From Chryseolinea sp. (GTDB lineage Bacteria > Bacteroidota > Bacteroidia > Cytophagales > Cyclobacteriaceae): a stretch of DNA of 42,068 bases. The DNA lies in the NCBI GenBank assembly GCA_025923195.1, contig JAICGJ010000030.1, positions 1-42,068 on the forward strand, read 5' to 3'. This document shows positions 34,925 through 42,068 of this stretch, piece by piece; positions within the stretch are counted from its first letter, which is position 1, and the number at the start of each line of letters is the position of its first letter. Made by a program: the position numbers and the translations under genes. The notes beneath the pieces were generated by a model. That model ran no database searches, was not told where the DNA came from, and saw nothing but the letters and a program-made list of their open reading frames with translations.

Positions 34925-35503
34925 TCAGTCAACTGATTTAAGCTCTTCAACGCCAGCTACACGTCTTGAAATCTCCTGTACCAGTTCCTTGGCTTCTGTC
35001 ACGAGATTATGCAGGAAAGGATAATTAAGATTTTGAAAACTAATTCGCGTATAGAACATGTCCCGAACTATATCATAATATCGCATTGCGAGATCGGGAT
35101 TATTTTGAATGCCAAGAAAATCGGTCCACAAATCGCGTACAGCAATATCGACCCGTCGATCAACTTTTTTACTTTCTTCATAGAACGAATAACCATTTTT
35201 ATTTCGGGTGAGCTGCACCTGGAACATTACGGTTGCGGCATGTTTGATCAATAGCAGCAGGTAGTCCGGGTCTATTCTCTCAGTTACACTCACCTCCTGT
35301 AAAAAATGACTTACTTTTTTTCTATGCAGCGAAATTAGTTCGGAACAAAAGCCTTCGAGATCGCCAAAATAATGATAGAACCCCGACTTGTTAAGTCGGA
35401 GTATACGTGCGAGCCTTTCCACCTGCATACCATCGATACCTTCGTTTGCAAAAAGGTTGTAACCTAATTCGGTCCATGCCAGCGAGTTCTTTACTTTTTC
35501 CAT
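34925..35503 (-). CDS. TetR/AcrR-family regulator 1
   Basis: A 192-residue TetR-type repressor. The N-terminal helix-turn-helix is plain: AWTELGYNLFANEGIDGMQV, then ERLARILRLNKSGFYHYFGD (to about residue 48). The rest is helical ligand/dimer domain ending in NLVTEAKELVQEI. It is clearly paralogous to regulator 2 just upstream (31-base gap) and to regulator 3 at 40875. The ligand is unknown. It lies directly upstream of the six-gene envelope cluster on the same strand. Confidence 0.9.
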   Translation of the reverse strand: MEKVKNSLAWTELGYNLFANEGIDGMQVERLARILRLNKSGFYHYFGDLEGFCSELISLHRKKVSHFLQEVSVTERIDPDYLLLLIKHAATVMFQVQLTRNKNGYSFYEESKKVDRRVDIAVRDLWTDFLGIQNNPDLAMRYYDIVRDMFYTRISFQNLNYPFLHNLVTEAKELVQEISRRVAGVEELKSVD

Positions 35504-35534
35504 AACGGTAATTTTCTATTATACTCACCCTATT

Positions 35535-36113
35535 TCATTTCAAATACTCGTCAGCTTGAAACGCTGACTTGCTGTCTGTAAGTTGTTGCATCACGACCCT
35601 GGCTTCTGTCATGAGGTGATGCAGGAAAGGATAATTCATATTCCGATGGCTCATACGAGCATAAAACATATCCCTCACAATGTTAAAATATCTGATCGCC
35701 AGGTCAGGGTGCTCATGAATTCCTAGATACTCGCTCCACAACTCCTGCAAAAGAATATCCTCCCTTTCATCAATCACTTGGGCTGTTTTGTAAAATGACG
35801 GATTATTTTGACTTCTTAGCAGATGGATATGAAACATAACGGACGTCTTGTGCTTGACAACAACTTGAAGGTACTCAGGATCTATAGACTTTACATCTGC
35901 AACATCTAGCAAATAAAGGTCGGCCTTTCGTTTATGCAGCCGTATGAGTTCTTCGAAATAACCATCGAGATCACCAAAATAATGATAGAAGCCTGACTTA
36001 TTGAGTCCGAGAATCCTGGCCAGCCTTTCAACCTGAATACCATCCAACCCCTCCTTCGCAAAAAGACTATAACCCTCCTCAGTCCAGGCCGACGAATTTC
36101 GGGTCTTTTTCAT
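35535..36113 (-). CDS. TetR/AcrR-family regulator 2
   Basis: A 192-residue TetR-type regulator, same length and layout as regulator 1: AWTEEGYSLFAKEGLDGIQV, then ERLARILGLNKSGFYHYFGD, then a helical effector domain with LAIRYFNIVRDMFYARM and NYPFLHHLMTEARVV. The high similarity to regulator 1 across the whole length points to a tandem duplication. Both are probably transcribed from a promoter upstream of 36113, where a TATATTTC sequence differs from the -7 consensus at one base. Confidence 0.9.
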   Translation of the reverse strand: MKKTRNSSAWTEEGYSLFAKEGLDGIQVERLARILGLNKSGFYHYFGDLDGYFEELIRLHKRKADLYLLDVADVKSIDPEYLQVVVKHKTSVMFHIHLLRSQNNPSFYKTAQVIDEREDILLQELWSEYLGIHEHPDLAIRYFNIVRDMFYARMSHRNMNYPFLHHLMTEARVVMQQLTDSKSAFQADEYLK

Positions 36114-36355
36114 ACTTTAATTAGAGAGTGTGAGAAATATAGGCTTTTTGAAATTACTAAACACCACCGTCTAATATTATTTCTCTGTGAACGTGTACGG
36201 AGCAGGCCAGTACTCGTTGTTTGTTTTATCGATAAGTTCTTAGAGTTGCAAAAACGAACACTTCAGGCAGCAGGAAATTGGAGTCAAGTAGTCTTTTGTT
36301 ATATTAAATAAATACAAAAATTACTATAGGTTCTAAGTAATCCTACGTAGCGTTA

Positions 36356-37066
36356 TCATTCTTTGGCAGCTTTTTTTCCAACACCTATTGGAATACCGAC
36401 GTTAATATAAAGTGTCCGGTTGTATTGGCCTGGCGCTGAATCGTCAATGGTCGTATCGACAAAGCCATAGTAGTACCTGATTTGAAGGTTCATCCCGTTA
36501 CCCCCTAGCAGTCTATAGCCCACGCCAATCATCACGCCAGCGTCCAAGGGATGATATCTATCTTTGATCTTCAATTTGTAGGTTAGGTCCTCCTTTGTTT
36601 TGACCGTTGATACAAACTCATCAGTTGATTTATTCATCAGGCCAAACATCGGTCCGCCTTCCACAAAAATATGATTCGGCCATTGATACTTCATCATGAA
36701 CGGCACGTTAAAATATCCAAGCTTTCTGGTAACGCTTCCATCGCTAAAAATATTATCGAGATCAGGATCGCCCAAAGAATAGACCTCTATGTCTTCTGCA
36801 CCCATGTTCGATTTAACCAATACACCTGTGTGTATCATCCAACGGGGATCTCTAAGTTTGAAGTCGAAGTAGAAACCCAGGTTGAGGCCCGTTCTGCCGG
36901 CAGATGGATCCAGGCCATCGATGCTGGAAATGTTCAATCCTCCTTCCAAACCAAACTCAACGTTGTCGGAGTTGAGCTTGTCGCCCAGTAGAATGGAAAT
37001 CAAAACTTGCCCATTGGCCGTGCCGTGAATGGATGTTATCATCGTGAGAATAAAAAGTAGTCGCAT
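36356..37066 (-). CDS. PorT-like outer-membrane beta-barrel protein
   Basis: A 236-residue exported barrel. The ATG at 37066 begins the signal MRLLFILTMITSIHGTANG; an upstream ATG at 37117 is unlikely. Barrel-type strands: EFGLEGGLNISSIDG, TGLNLGFYFDFKL, YFNVPFMMKYQW, HIFVEGGPMFGLMN, LDAGVMIGVGYRLLGGNGMN and the C-terminal TLYINVGIPIGVG. The layout matches the PorT/OMP_b-brl_2 group of Bacteroidota. No operon partner. Confidence 0.78.
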   Translation of the reverse strand: MRLLFILTMITSIHGTANGQVLISILLGDKLNSDNVEFGLEGGLNISSIDGLDPSAGRTGLNLGFYFDFKLRDPRWMIHTGVLVKSNMGAEDIEVYSLGDPDLDNIFSDGSVTRKLGYFNVPFMMKYQWPNHIFVEGGPMFGLMNKSTDEFVSTVKTKEDLTYKLKIKDRYHPLDAGVMIGVGYRLLGGNGMNLQIRYYYGFVDTTIDDSAPGQYNRTLYINVGIPIGVGKKAAKE

Positions 37067-37251
37067 GAGATTATTCCATTTGTTAGTGGATGACAATCGA
37101 TATGTTCGGACTTGCAAATATTGTCAAGTCCAGCTTAAAGATTGTGTTGCTTGAACTGATATAGTTTCTCACTTCGTAGCGGCATCACTCGCGGCTAACC
37201 AACCACCATTCCTAGTTAATTTGTAAGGAAGCCAAGGCATGCTATCAAACG

Positions 37252-37272
37252 AAAAAACCCGGACGAGCCGGG
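37252..37272 (-). terminator. Rho-independent terminator after the arylsulfatase gene
   Basis: On the minus strand: CCCGG, 5-base loop, CCGGG, then TTTTTT, 26 bases beyond the stop codon of the sulfatase gene. A short GC-only stem followed at once by a U tract is the standard intrinsic terminator. Confidence 0.8.
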
Positions 37273-37298
37273 AATTTTCAAGCGGCGAGAATCATGTC

Positions 37299-39692
37299 TT
37301 AGTTTGCAGCTAGCGCATTCGTAACCGTCACCTTGTTAATCTTACCAGTAAATTTGTTTTTTCCTTGAGGATAGTCCCTGGAAACTGCAGTCTCCGCATC
37401 TTCACCAACATCCGCGCCCTCATCGGCAGAAAACGCGAATGGCTGGGTCTTTGGAATTTTTACCTCGGCAACCTTCTTATCGTCAACATAGAGAATTGAT
37501 TGTCCCCCGGTTCCCGGCTTACCTTCCTCATCAGGAATGAACTCGTATTTGATAGTATGCTTTCCAGCAGGTATAGTACTTGGCGATCCTACCTTCGTCC
37601 ATTCAAGGCCGAAGAAATTGTACTCATGAAAAGCTCTGCCTCCTTTCATATAAATGGTCCAACCACCAAAACGGCCGGCTTGTGAAATAACCACACCATT
37701 TGCCGAAGCGTTTGGTAATTCGACTTCAGCCGTAACAGTATGGTAAACGCCCTTGACATTAATGAATGCATTTTCCATCAACCCCTTCATTCCCTCATAC
37801 ACTGTTAGTGACGTGCGGCTGCCCATGAGGTCGGGCCTTCCTGCGATTGCAGGATTGAATCGTTCAGACCGGCGATCGTCAATAGGCAAAACATTATTTC
37901 TAATGGCCTCTTTCATGAACAAATCTTTCAGTTCCCGTAATTTCCCAGGGTTGCTGGTAGCGAGATTATTTGCCTGGCTGAAGTCTTCGTTTACGTTATA
38001 CAATTCCCAAACATCATCTTTCACGGGAGGAAGCTGCGCTGCTGCCAGCCACGGAATGGAATGACGCGTGCAGGCAACCCACCCGTCGTCGTAAATACCC
38101 CTGTTGCCAAACATTTCAAAGTATTGCGTTGTATGACGGTCAGCCGCTTTGGCATCATCAAATGTATAGACCATCGATACTCCATCGAACGGATGCTGCT
38201 CGGTTCCATTCACAATTTTGGGTTCGGGCAATCCCACTGCTTCCATGACGGTGGGTGCAATATCGATCACGTGATGAAACTGAGAACGCAGTTCTCCTTT
38301 AGCCTTAATACGATCGGGCCAATGGATGACCATCGCATTGCGGGTACCGCCAAAATGTGAAGCCACTTGTTTTGTCCATTGAAAGGGTGCATTGCCGGCG
38401 TGCGCCCAGCCAATCGCATAATGCGGGAATGTACTTGCACTTCCCCATTCGTCGATATGGGACATCATTTGAGAAGCATTACCTATGATTCCGTTCAGCG
38501 CCATCATTTCATTGTACGTACCTTCCGGTCCTCCTTCAGCACTGGCGCCATTATCGCCTGCGATATAAATAAAAATAGTATTGTTCAGCTCACCCATTTC
38601 TTCCAAAGTTGCTACAAGTCTGCCCACTTGATTGTCGGTATGCTCTGCGAACCCGGCGAAAGTTTCCATTTGTCGAGCGAAAAGTTTTTTCTGATCGGGA
38701 GTTTGGTCATCCCACGCAGGTATTTCCTTGGGACGTGCCGTGAGCTGCGTGTTCTCTGGTACAATTCCCAATGACTTTTGTTTTGCAAGTGTGGTTTCCC
38801 GGACCTTATCCCAGCCCTGATCAAATTTACCTTTATATTTCGCGATCCACTCTTTAGGCGCATGATGTGGCGCATGGGTTGCGCCTGTAGCGTAATACAC
38901 ATAAAAAGGTTTGTCGGGTGTTAGGGATTGCTGAGCCTTAATCCAATTCGTTGCCTGATCGGTCATGTCCTCGGTGAAATGATAATTGGGATCGTCGGGC
39001 GCTTCAATGCGTACCGTTCCATCATAGATGGCCGGTGCCCACTGATTTGTCTCACCTCCTATGAATCCATAAAACTTGTCGAAGCCGGAACGCGTTGGCC
39101 AACGATCGAACGGACCAGAGACAGAAACTTCCCAAGGTGCAGTTTCATGATATTTGCCAAAAGCAGCCGTGCTATACCCATTCAAACGCAGCATTTCTGC
39201 CAACGGAGCGACACTGTTAGGACGGACACCGGTGTTTCCAGGAAATGCAGTTGCTAGTTCCATGATCGCACCGGCGTTGTTTACATGATGATTTCTCCCG
39301 GTAAGTAATGCCACCCGCGTCGGTGAACAAAGTGCCGTTGTATGAAATCGGTTATACTTTAATCCGTCGGCTGCCAGTCGATCGAACGTTGGCATGTTAA
39401 TAGGGCCTCCAAAAGTATTGGACTGCCCAAAGCCAAAATCGTCGATCAGTACAATGACGACGTTAGGGGCCTTGTCAGGAGCTTTGACTTCAAACCGCTC
39501 GGGGGCTGTTGCATTGTGAGCATCCAGAACGGTATCGGCAGCGTGAGCTGGTTCCTTGACAGGCAAAATCGTTCGGTCGATGCCACTTGATCCCACTACT
39601 TTTTCACTTTCTTTTTCGGTCTGCGGTGAGCACGAAAACAAAACAACGGTCAATACTAGTTGCAGCAAGGTTGTGAAGAATCGAGATTTCAT
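37299..39692 (-). CDS. Lipoprotein arylsulfatase
   Basis: A 797-residue sulfatase. The ATG at 39692 starts a lipoprotein signal (LQLVLTVVLFSCSP, lipobox Cys21); an open frame runs further upstream but hides it. Metal-site residues VLIDDFGFG (D84, D85) and the active-site signature CSPTRVALLTGR (C122, to be converted to formylglycine) are present, as is IAGDNGASAEG. After the catalytic domain comes a beta-rich C-terminal part (about 640-790; VVISQAGRFGGWTIYMKGG, QSILYVDDKKVAEVKIP). The enzyme cleaves sulfate esters outside the inner membrane. No maturase (anSME or FGE) is visible in the window. Its transcription ends at a clear terminator. The outer-membrane-type gene 195 bases upstream may be its partner. 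Confidence 0.94.
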   Translation of the reverse strand: MKSRFFTTLLQLVLTVVLFSCSPQTEKESEKVVGSSGIDRTILPVKEPAHAADTVLDAHNATAPERFEVKAPDKAPNVVIVLIDDFGFGQSNTFGGPINMPTFDRLAADGLKYNRFHTTALCSPTRVALLTGRNHHVNNAGAIMELATAFPGNTGVRPNSVAPLAEMLRLNGYSTAAFGKYHETAPWEVSVSGPFDRWPTRSGFDKFYGFIGGETNQWAPAIYDGTVRIEAPDDPNYHFTEDMTDQATNWIKAQQSLTPDKPFYVYYATGATHAPHHAPKEWIAKYKGKFDQGWDKVRETTLAKQKSLGIVPENTQLTARPKEIPAWDDQTPDQKKLFARQMETFAGFAEHTDNQVGRLVATLEEMGELNNTIFIYIAGDNGASAEGGPEGTYNEMMALNGIIGNASQMMSHIDEWGSASTFPHYAIGWAHAGNAPFQWTKQVASHFGGTRNAMVIHWPDRIKAKGELRSQFHHVIDIAPTVMEAVGLPEPKIVNGTEQHPFDGVSMVYTFDDAKAADRHTTQYFEMFGNRGIYDDGWVACTRHSIPWLAAAQLPPVKDDVWELYNVNEDFSQANNLATSNPGKLRELKDLFMKEAIRNNVLPIDDRRSERFNPAIAGRPDLMGSRTSLTVYEGMKGLMENAFINVKGVYHTVTAEVELPNASANGVVISQAGRFGGWTIYMKGGRAFHEYNFFGLEWTKVGSPSTIPAGKHTIKYEFIPDEEGKPGTGGQSILYVDDKKVAEVKIPKTQPFAFSADEGADVGEDAETAVSRDYPQGKNKFTGKINKVTVTNALAAN

Positions 39693-39886
39693 ATTACGGG
39701 GGTTATCATAGAAGAAATTACTTTTTCGTTTATAACTCATGTTGAAAAACAAAATTCGGCTCTCAAAAATCAGGCAAGTTTCATCAGGCAGTTCTACTTC
39801 GATAAAGATGCCAATCACTAAAAACCAATGTGCTTGCATCTCGCGTATGTTCCCAAAGAAAACATGTTTCACTGATCGTTGAGGTT

Positions 39887-40657
39887 TTACCGGAGACTAA
39901 TTCCTAATCGAACCACTGGTCCGAAAGTATTGACATCATACCGGAATCTATCCTCCCCATCACCTTTGTTATAATCAATCGCTATAATCCGGTAACCGGC
40001 ACTGGCCTGAAACAATTTTGAGAATTTGTACCCGACGTTGGCCTGTATTTGCCATGTGAAATCCGATCCAATACCAAATCCGCCAAAATCCCCTCGGAAT
40101 TGTACTAACCATTTTTCCTTTAGAATACCCTGCGAACGCACCACGATTACGGGATCGAACCAGGTCTTACTGATCGAACCGCTTTCACCACCGTTGATCG
40201 TGATGAGATCCAGGCCCGACTCCAGGCTAACGAGTCTGCCAGCAAGTCCAACTTCTAACCATTGAGCTAGACGTTTTAGCCAGGCCAGTTCCCAAGCCAG
40301 TTGCTTGGCTGAAACGGAACCACCTGTAATCAACATGTTCGTTCTTACATCTTGCTCCAGATCCATGAAAATAAAATCTGAACTTATTGCCCAATTCTTT
40401 TCAACATGCACTGCTTCCAGATAGAGCATAGCTCCAAACTTGAGTTTACTAAAAATGCTTCCTGCATCTGCATCGACCTCGCTCGCTGGCAGTCGCCGGA
40501 CTGCAACCTCCCCTTTCATGTTGGGAATTATCAGGTACGGTTCGATCAGAAAATTCCATTTGCTGCTGATATCCTGCGCAGATAGATCCATGACATTTAA
40601 CCAGAGTAGAATTGTTACCACTACACGGTAAGTGATGCCCTTCAATCGAAAAGTCAT
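39887..40657 (-). CDS. Outer-membrane-type beta-barrel protein upstream of sulfatase
   Basis: A 256-residue exported protein; ATG at 40657 starts the signal MTFRLKGITYRVVVTILLWL, likely cleaved near LSAQ. It is strand rich (SSKWNFLIEPYLIIPNMKGE, QIQANVGYKFSKLFQASAGY, YRIIAIDYNKGDGEDRFRYD) and ends GPVVRLGISLR, consistent with a barrel. I know no functional data. It is immediately upstream of the arylsulfatase gene on the same strand, so the two may act together, for example in sulfated-substrate uptake; this is inferred from order alone. Confidence 0.72.
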   Translation of the reverse strand: MTFRLKGITYRVVVTILLWLNVMDLSAQDISSKWNFLIEPYLIIPNMKGEVAVRRLPASEVDADAGSIFSKLKFGAMLYLEAVHVEKNWAISSDFIFMDLEQDVRTNMLITGGSVSAKQLAWELAWLKRLAQWLEVGLAGRLVSLESGLDLITINGGESGSISKTWFDPVIVVRSQGILKEKWLVQFRGDFGGFGIGSDFTWQIQANVGYKFSKLFQASAGYRIIAIDYNKGDGEDRFRYDVNTFGPVVRLGISLR

Positions 40658-40874
40658 GGGAGTCGACGAGCTGGCGCGCAACTTATGGCTTACAAACTTT
40701 GCAGCGCTGACTATGAAATTTTCCTGTGATCGCGTTCGTATACAACTATTTCTCATTTTGTTACAGGCCGGTGAAGTAAGTATTTTTCTAAGGCGGAACG
40801 ACGGTCTGAATTTTGAAACGAAAGTAACTACTATTAATGAAGCGGATTAGACGTTACCGTTTAGCGCTGACAAA

Positions 40875-41462
40875 CTATTCAGAAGGGATTTGCCCACCGG
40901 CCTTTTCTGACGCAATGTGCTTCTCATCCACCACTTTGTTTAATACACCTCTGGTTTCGACTGCCAGCGAATGAAGGAATTCATAGTTCATATTGTCAGG
41001 GGTGAGTCGGGCATAAAAGTAGTGTAAGATAATATTCAAATACGCTAGCGCTACCGTGGAGTCTTCCGGTAATTGAGTTGCCTTGCGCCAAAGGGGAAGA
41101 ATTTCTTTGTTAATGATCCTACCAGCCTCGTCAATATCGGCTCCTAAGTGCGTTGTTTTACATCTAACCAGCAATTGGGATTCAACAAGAAAGAAAGTTT
41201 TGTGCTTAATAATAAGAAGGAGCAGATCGGGATCAAGATTTTCACAGGTTGCTGCTTCTGCGGCAATGTAGCGTGCCATGCTGACATGATACCGGAGCAA
41301 ACTCTTTAGGAAGCTGTTCATGCTCCCAAAATAATGGTAGAACCCCGACTTGTTAAGTTGAAGAATTCGAGCCAGCCGTTCCACCTTTACTCCTTCGATA
41401 CCTTCGTTGCCAAAAAGTTTATAGCCCGCTTTTATCCATGCTTCGGTTTTTACAATGCTCAT
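40875..41462 (-). CDS. TetR/AcrR-family regulator 3
   Basis: A 195-residue TetR-type regulator. ATG at 41462 gives MSIVKTEAWIKAGYKLFGNE, aligning with regulators 1 and 2; the ATG at 41501 adds an unrelated Cys-rich start. The HTH reads VERLARILQLNKSGFYHYFG, nearly identical to those of regulators 1 and 2. The effector domain is more diverged (LALIIKHKTFF-like segment LLLIIKHKTFFLVESQLLV, LNIILHYFYARLTPDNMNYE). It faces the sulfatase gene pair with the same orientation and could regulate it. Confidence 0.88.
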   Translation of the reverse strand: MSIVKTEAWIKAGYKLFGNEGIEGVKVERLARILQLNKSGFYHYFGSMNSFLKSLLRYHVSMARYIAAEAATCENLDPDLLLLIIKHKTFFLVESQLLVRCKTTHLGADIDEAGRIINKEILPLWRKATQLPEDSTVALAYLNIILHYFYARLTPDNMNYEFLHSLAVETRGVLNKVVDEKHIASEKAGGQIPSE

Positions 41463-41495
41463 AAGGATATGACAATAAACGCAATAAGTCGAAGA

Positions 41496-41985
41496 ATTCA
41501 TGGACGCCTTCGTTTAGCAACCAGCAGGCAGGTCAATTATTGGCGCAGGCTTCCCCAAAGAGGTGGTTCTTTGCTGTAATTTTTAACTCGACCCTATTTC
41601 CCGAAAGCCAAATTATTTTGGCAACCTCACCAGTCGAACGCCCTTCGCTCCAAGTCCATATTCGCGATTACAGGATCCAGTCAACGCTTTAGTCCAGATT
41701 TTTTGACCAAGTTGAATATTATCAATTGCCAGGCGTTTAGACCTGTAAGGAACATCTACGTACTTGTACTTTGCGCACTGCGATCTCGTATCCGATTGGA
41801 CATTCCTGGGAGATTCGCTCCTACACAAACTTGTGGACAGTCGAAGATGATTCACTATTGCGTTGTCGACTAAGCTGTGTTCGAAAAAGGGTCGAGGAAC
41901 TGTTTTGTGAGCGGATCGGGAATTAAAACAAAAGGTTTTGAATTTCATGGACGCAGCCGTTTAGTAAATGCAGCTATCATGCCCA
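41496..41985. repeat. Two copies of a short imperfect repeat (CATGGACGC...CGTTTAG.AA)
   Basis: The stretch at 41496-41530 and that at 41941-41975 share GAATT, CATGGACGC, CGTTTAG, AA and GCAG in the same order with few changes. Each includes a minus-strand ATG (41501 and 41948). It may be a small duplicated element or chance; a wider search is needed to tell. Confidence 0.3.
41613..41948 (-). CDS. Doubtful hypothetical protein
   Basis: A 111-codon minus-strand frame that fills part of the last 600 bases. It has no signal peptide and a basic, Ser/Arg-rich N-terminal half; only the end, KRLAIDNIQLGQKIWTKAL and EYGLGAKGVRLVRLPK, looks protein-like, faintly recalling Fibrobacter-paralogous (Fib_succ_major) domains. 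It may be a remnant of a larger gene or not coding. The rest of the stretch to 42068 shows no feature. Confidence 0.2.
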   Translation of the reverse strand: MKFKTFCFNSRSAHKTVPRPFFEHSLVDNAIVNHLRLSTSLCRSESPRNVQSDTRSQCAKYKYVDVPYRSKRLAIDNIQLGQKIWTKALTGSCNREYGLGAKGVRLVRLPK

Positions 41986-42068
41986 TTATATTTGTGTGTA
42001 TCTGTGGCATCGTGAAGTGAGCGAAGAAATATATGCAGTAGCCTGAACCCTTTTACCAATGCGAATTG

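Noticed and set aside
36177-36240. Short minus-strand tail reading NEYWPAPYTFTEK then stop
   Set aside because: Only about 20 codons before an in-frame stop; too short to call a gene remnant.
1-42068. tRNA, rRNA, CRISPR array, insertion sequence
   Set aside because: No cloverleaf, regularly spaced repeats, transposase-like proteins or terminal inverted repeats were seen.

Overview
The window looks like a chromosomal segment from a member of the Bacteroidota, most likely a Cytophagales-type soil or aquatic bacterium. The evidence is the fused SecDF, a decayed SusD-like gene, an HYC_CC_PP protein next to RND pumps, DUF4136 lipoproteins, PorT-like barrels, sparse Shine-Dalgarno sites and a few TAnnTTTG-like -7 promoter elements. 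No rRNA, tRNA, CRISPR array or intact insertion sequence was seen.

Positions 1-14820 (+) form a copper/silver detoxification island. After the tail of an unidentified gene come two CusA-type RND pumps separated by an HYC_CC_PP metal-associated protein. Both pumps are split into two adjacent ORFs at the same cytoplasmic loop after TM4. Then follow a TolC-type outer-membrane factor, two tandem CusB-type lipoprotein adaptors, a Tat-exported multicopper oxidase and a CopB-type (CPH) P-type ATPase. A small YTCPMHP...CPxCxM metal-binding module occurs three times, in both adaptors and in the ATPase. Together these would move Cu(I)/Ag(I) from cytoplasm to periplasm (ATPase), oxidise it (oxidase) and expel it across the outer membrane (RND, adaptor, TolC).

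Positions 14821-21460 hold a DUF6064 membrane protein; a minus-strand trio (Cys-rich secreted protein, mini DUF4405 membrane protein, anchored periplasmic protein with a GHGHQSG motif) diverging from a histidine kinase/response regulator pair; a DUF2306 membrane protein; and a pair of exported enzymes, a low-molecular-weight phosphatase homologue with Lys in place of the catalytic Arg, and a Fe/Mn superoxide dismutase. The 166-bp divergent spacer carries three GTTA repeats at exact 11-bp spacing, a plausible binding site for the adjacent OmpR-type regulator.

Positions 21460-31100 (-) hold secDF, a small secreted protein, an M48 membrane metallopeptidase, a SusD pseudogene with three in-frame TAA codons and a frameshift, and two Omp85/BamA-like barrels. 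Positions 31300-36120 (-) are a six-gene cell-envelope cluster (glycine-zipper protein, NTF2-like lipoprotein, two DUF4136 lipoproteins, a small barrel, a helical periplasmic protein) preceded by two tandem TetR paralogues. Positions 36350-41470 (-) hold a PorT-like barrel, a lipoprotein arylsulfatase followed by a clear intrinsic terminator, another barrel protein and a third TetR paralogue. The last 600 bases hold only a doubtful ORF.

The strongest leads are the twice-repeated CusA split, the two-component/Cys-rich/DUF4405 locus with its 11-bp repeats, the exported phosphatase/SOD pair and the SusD relic.
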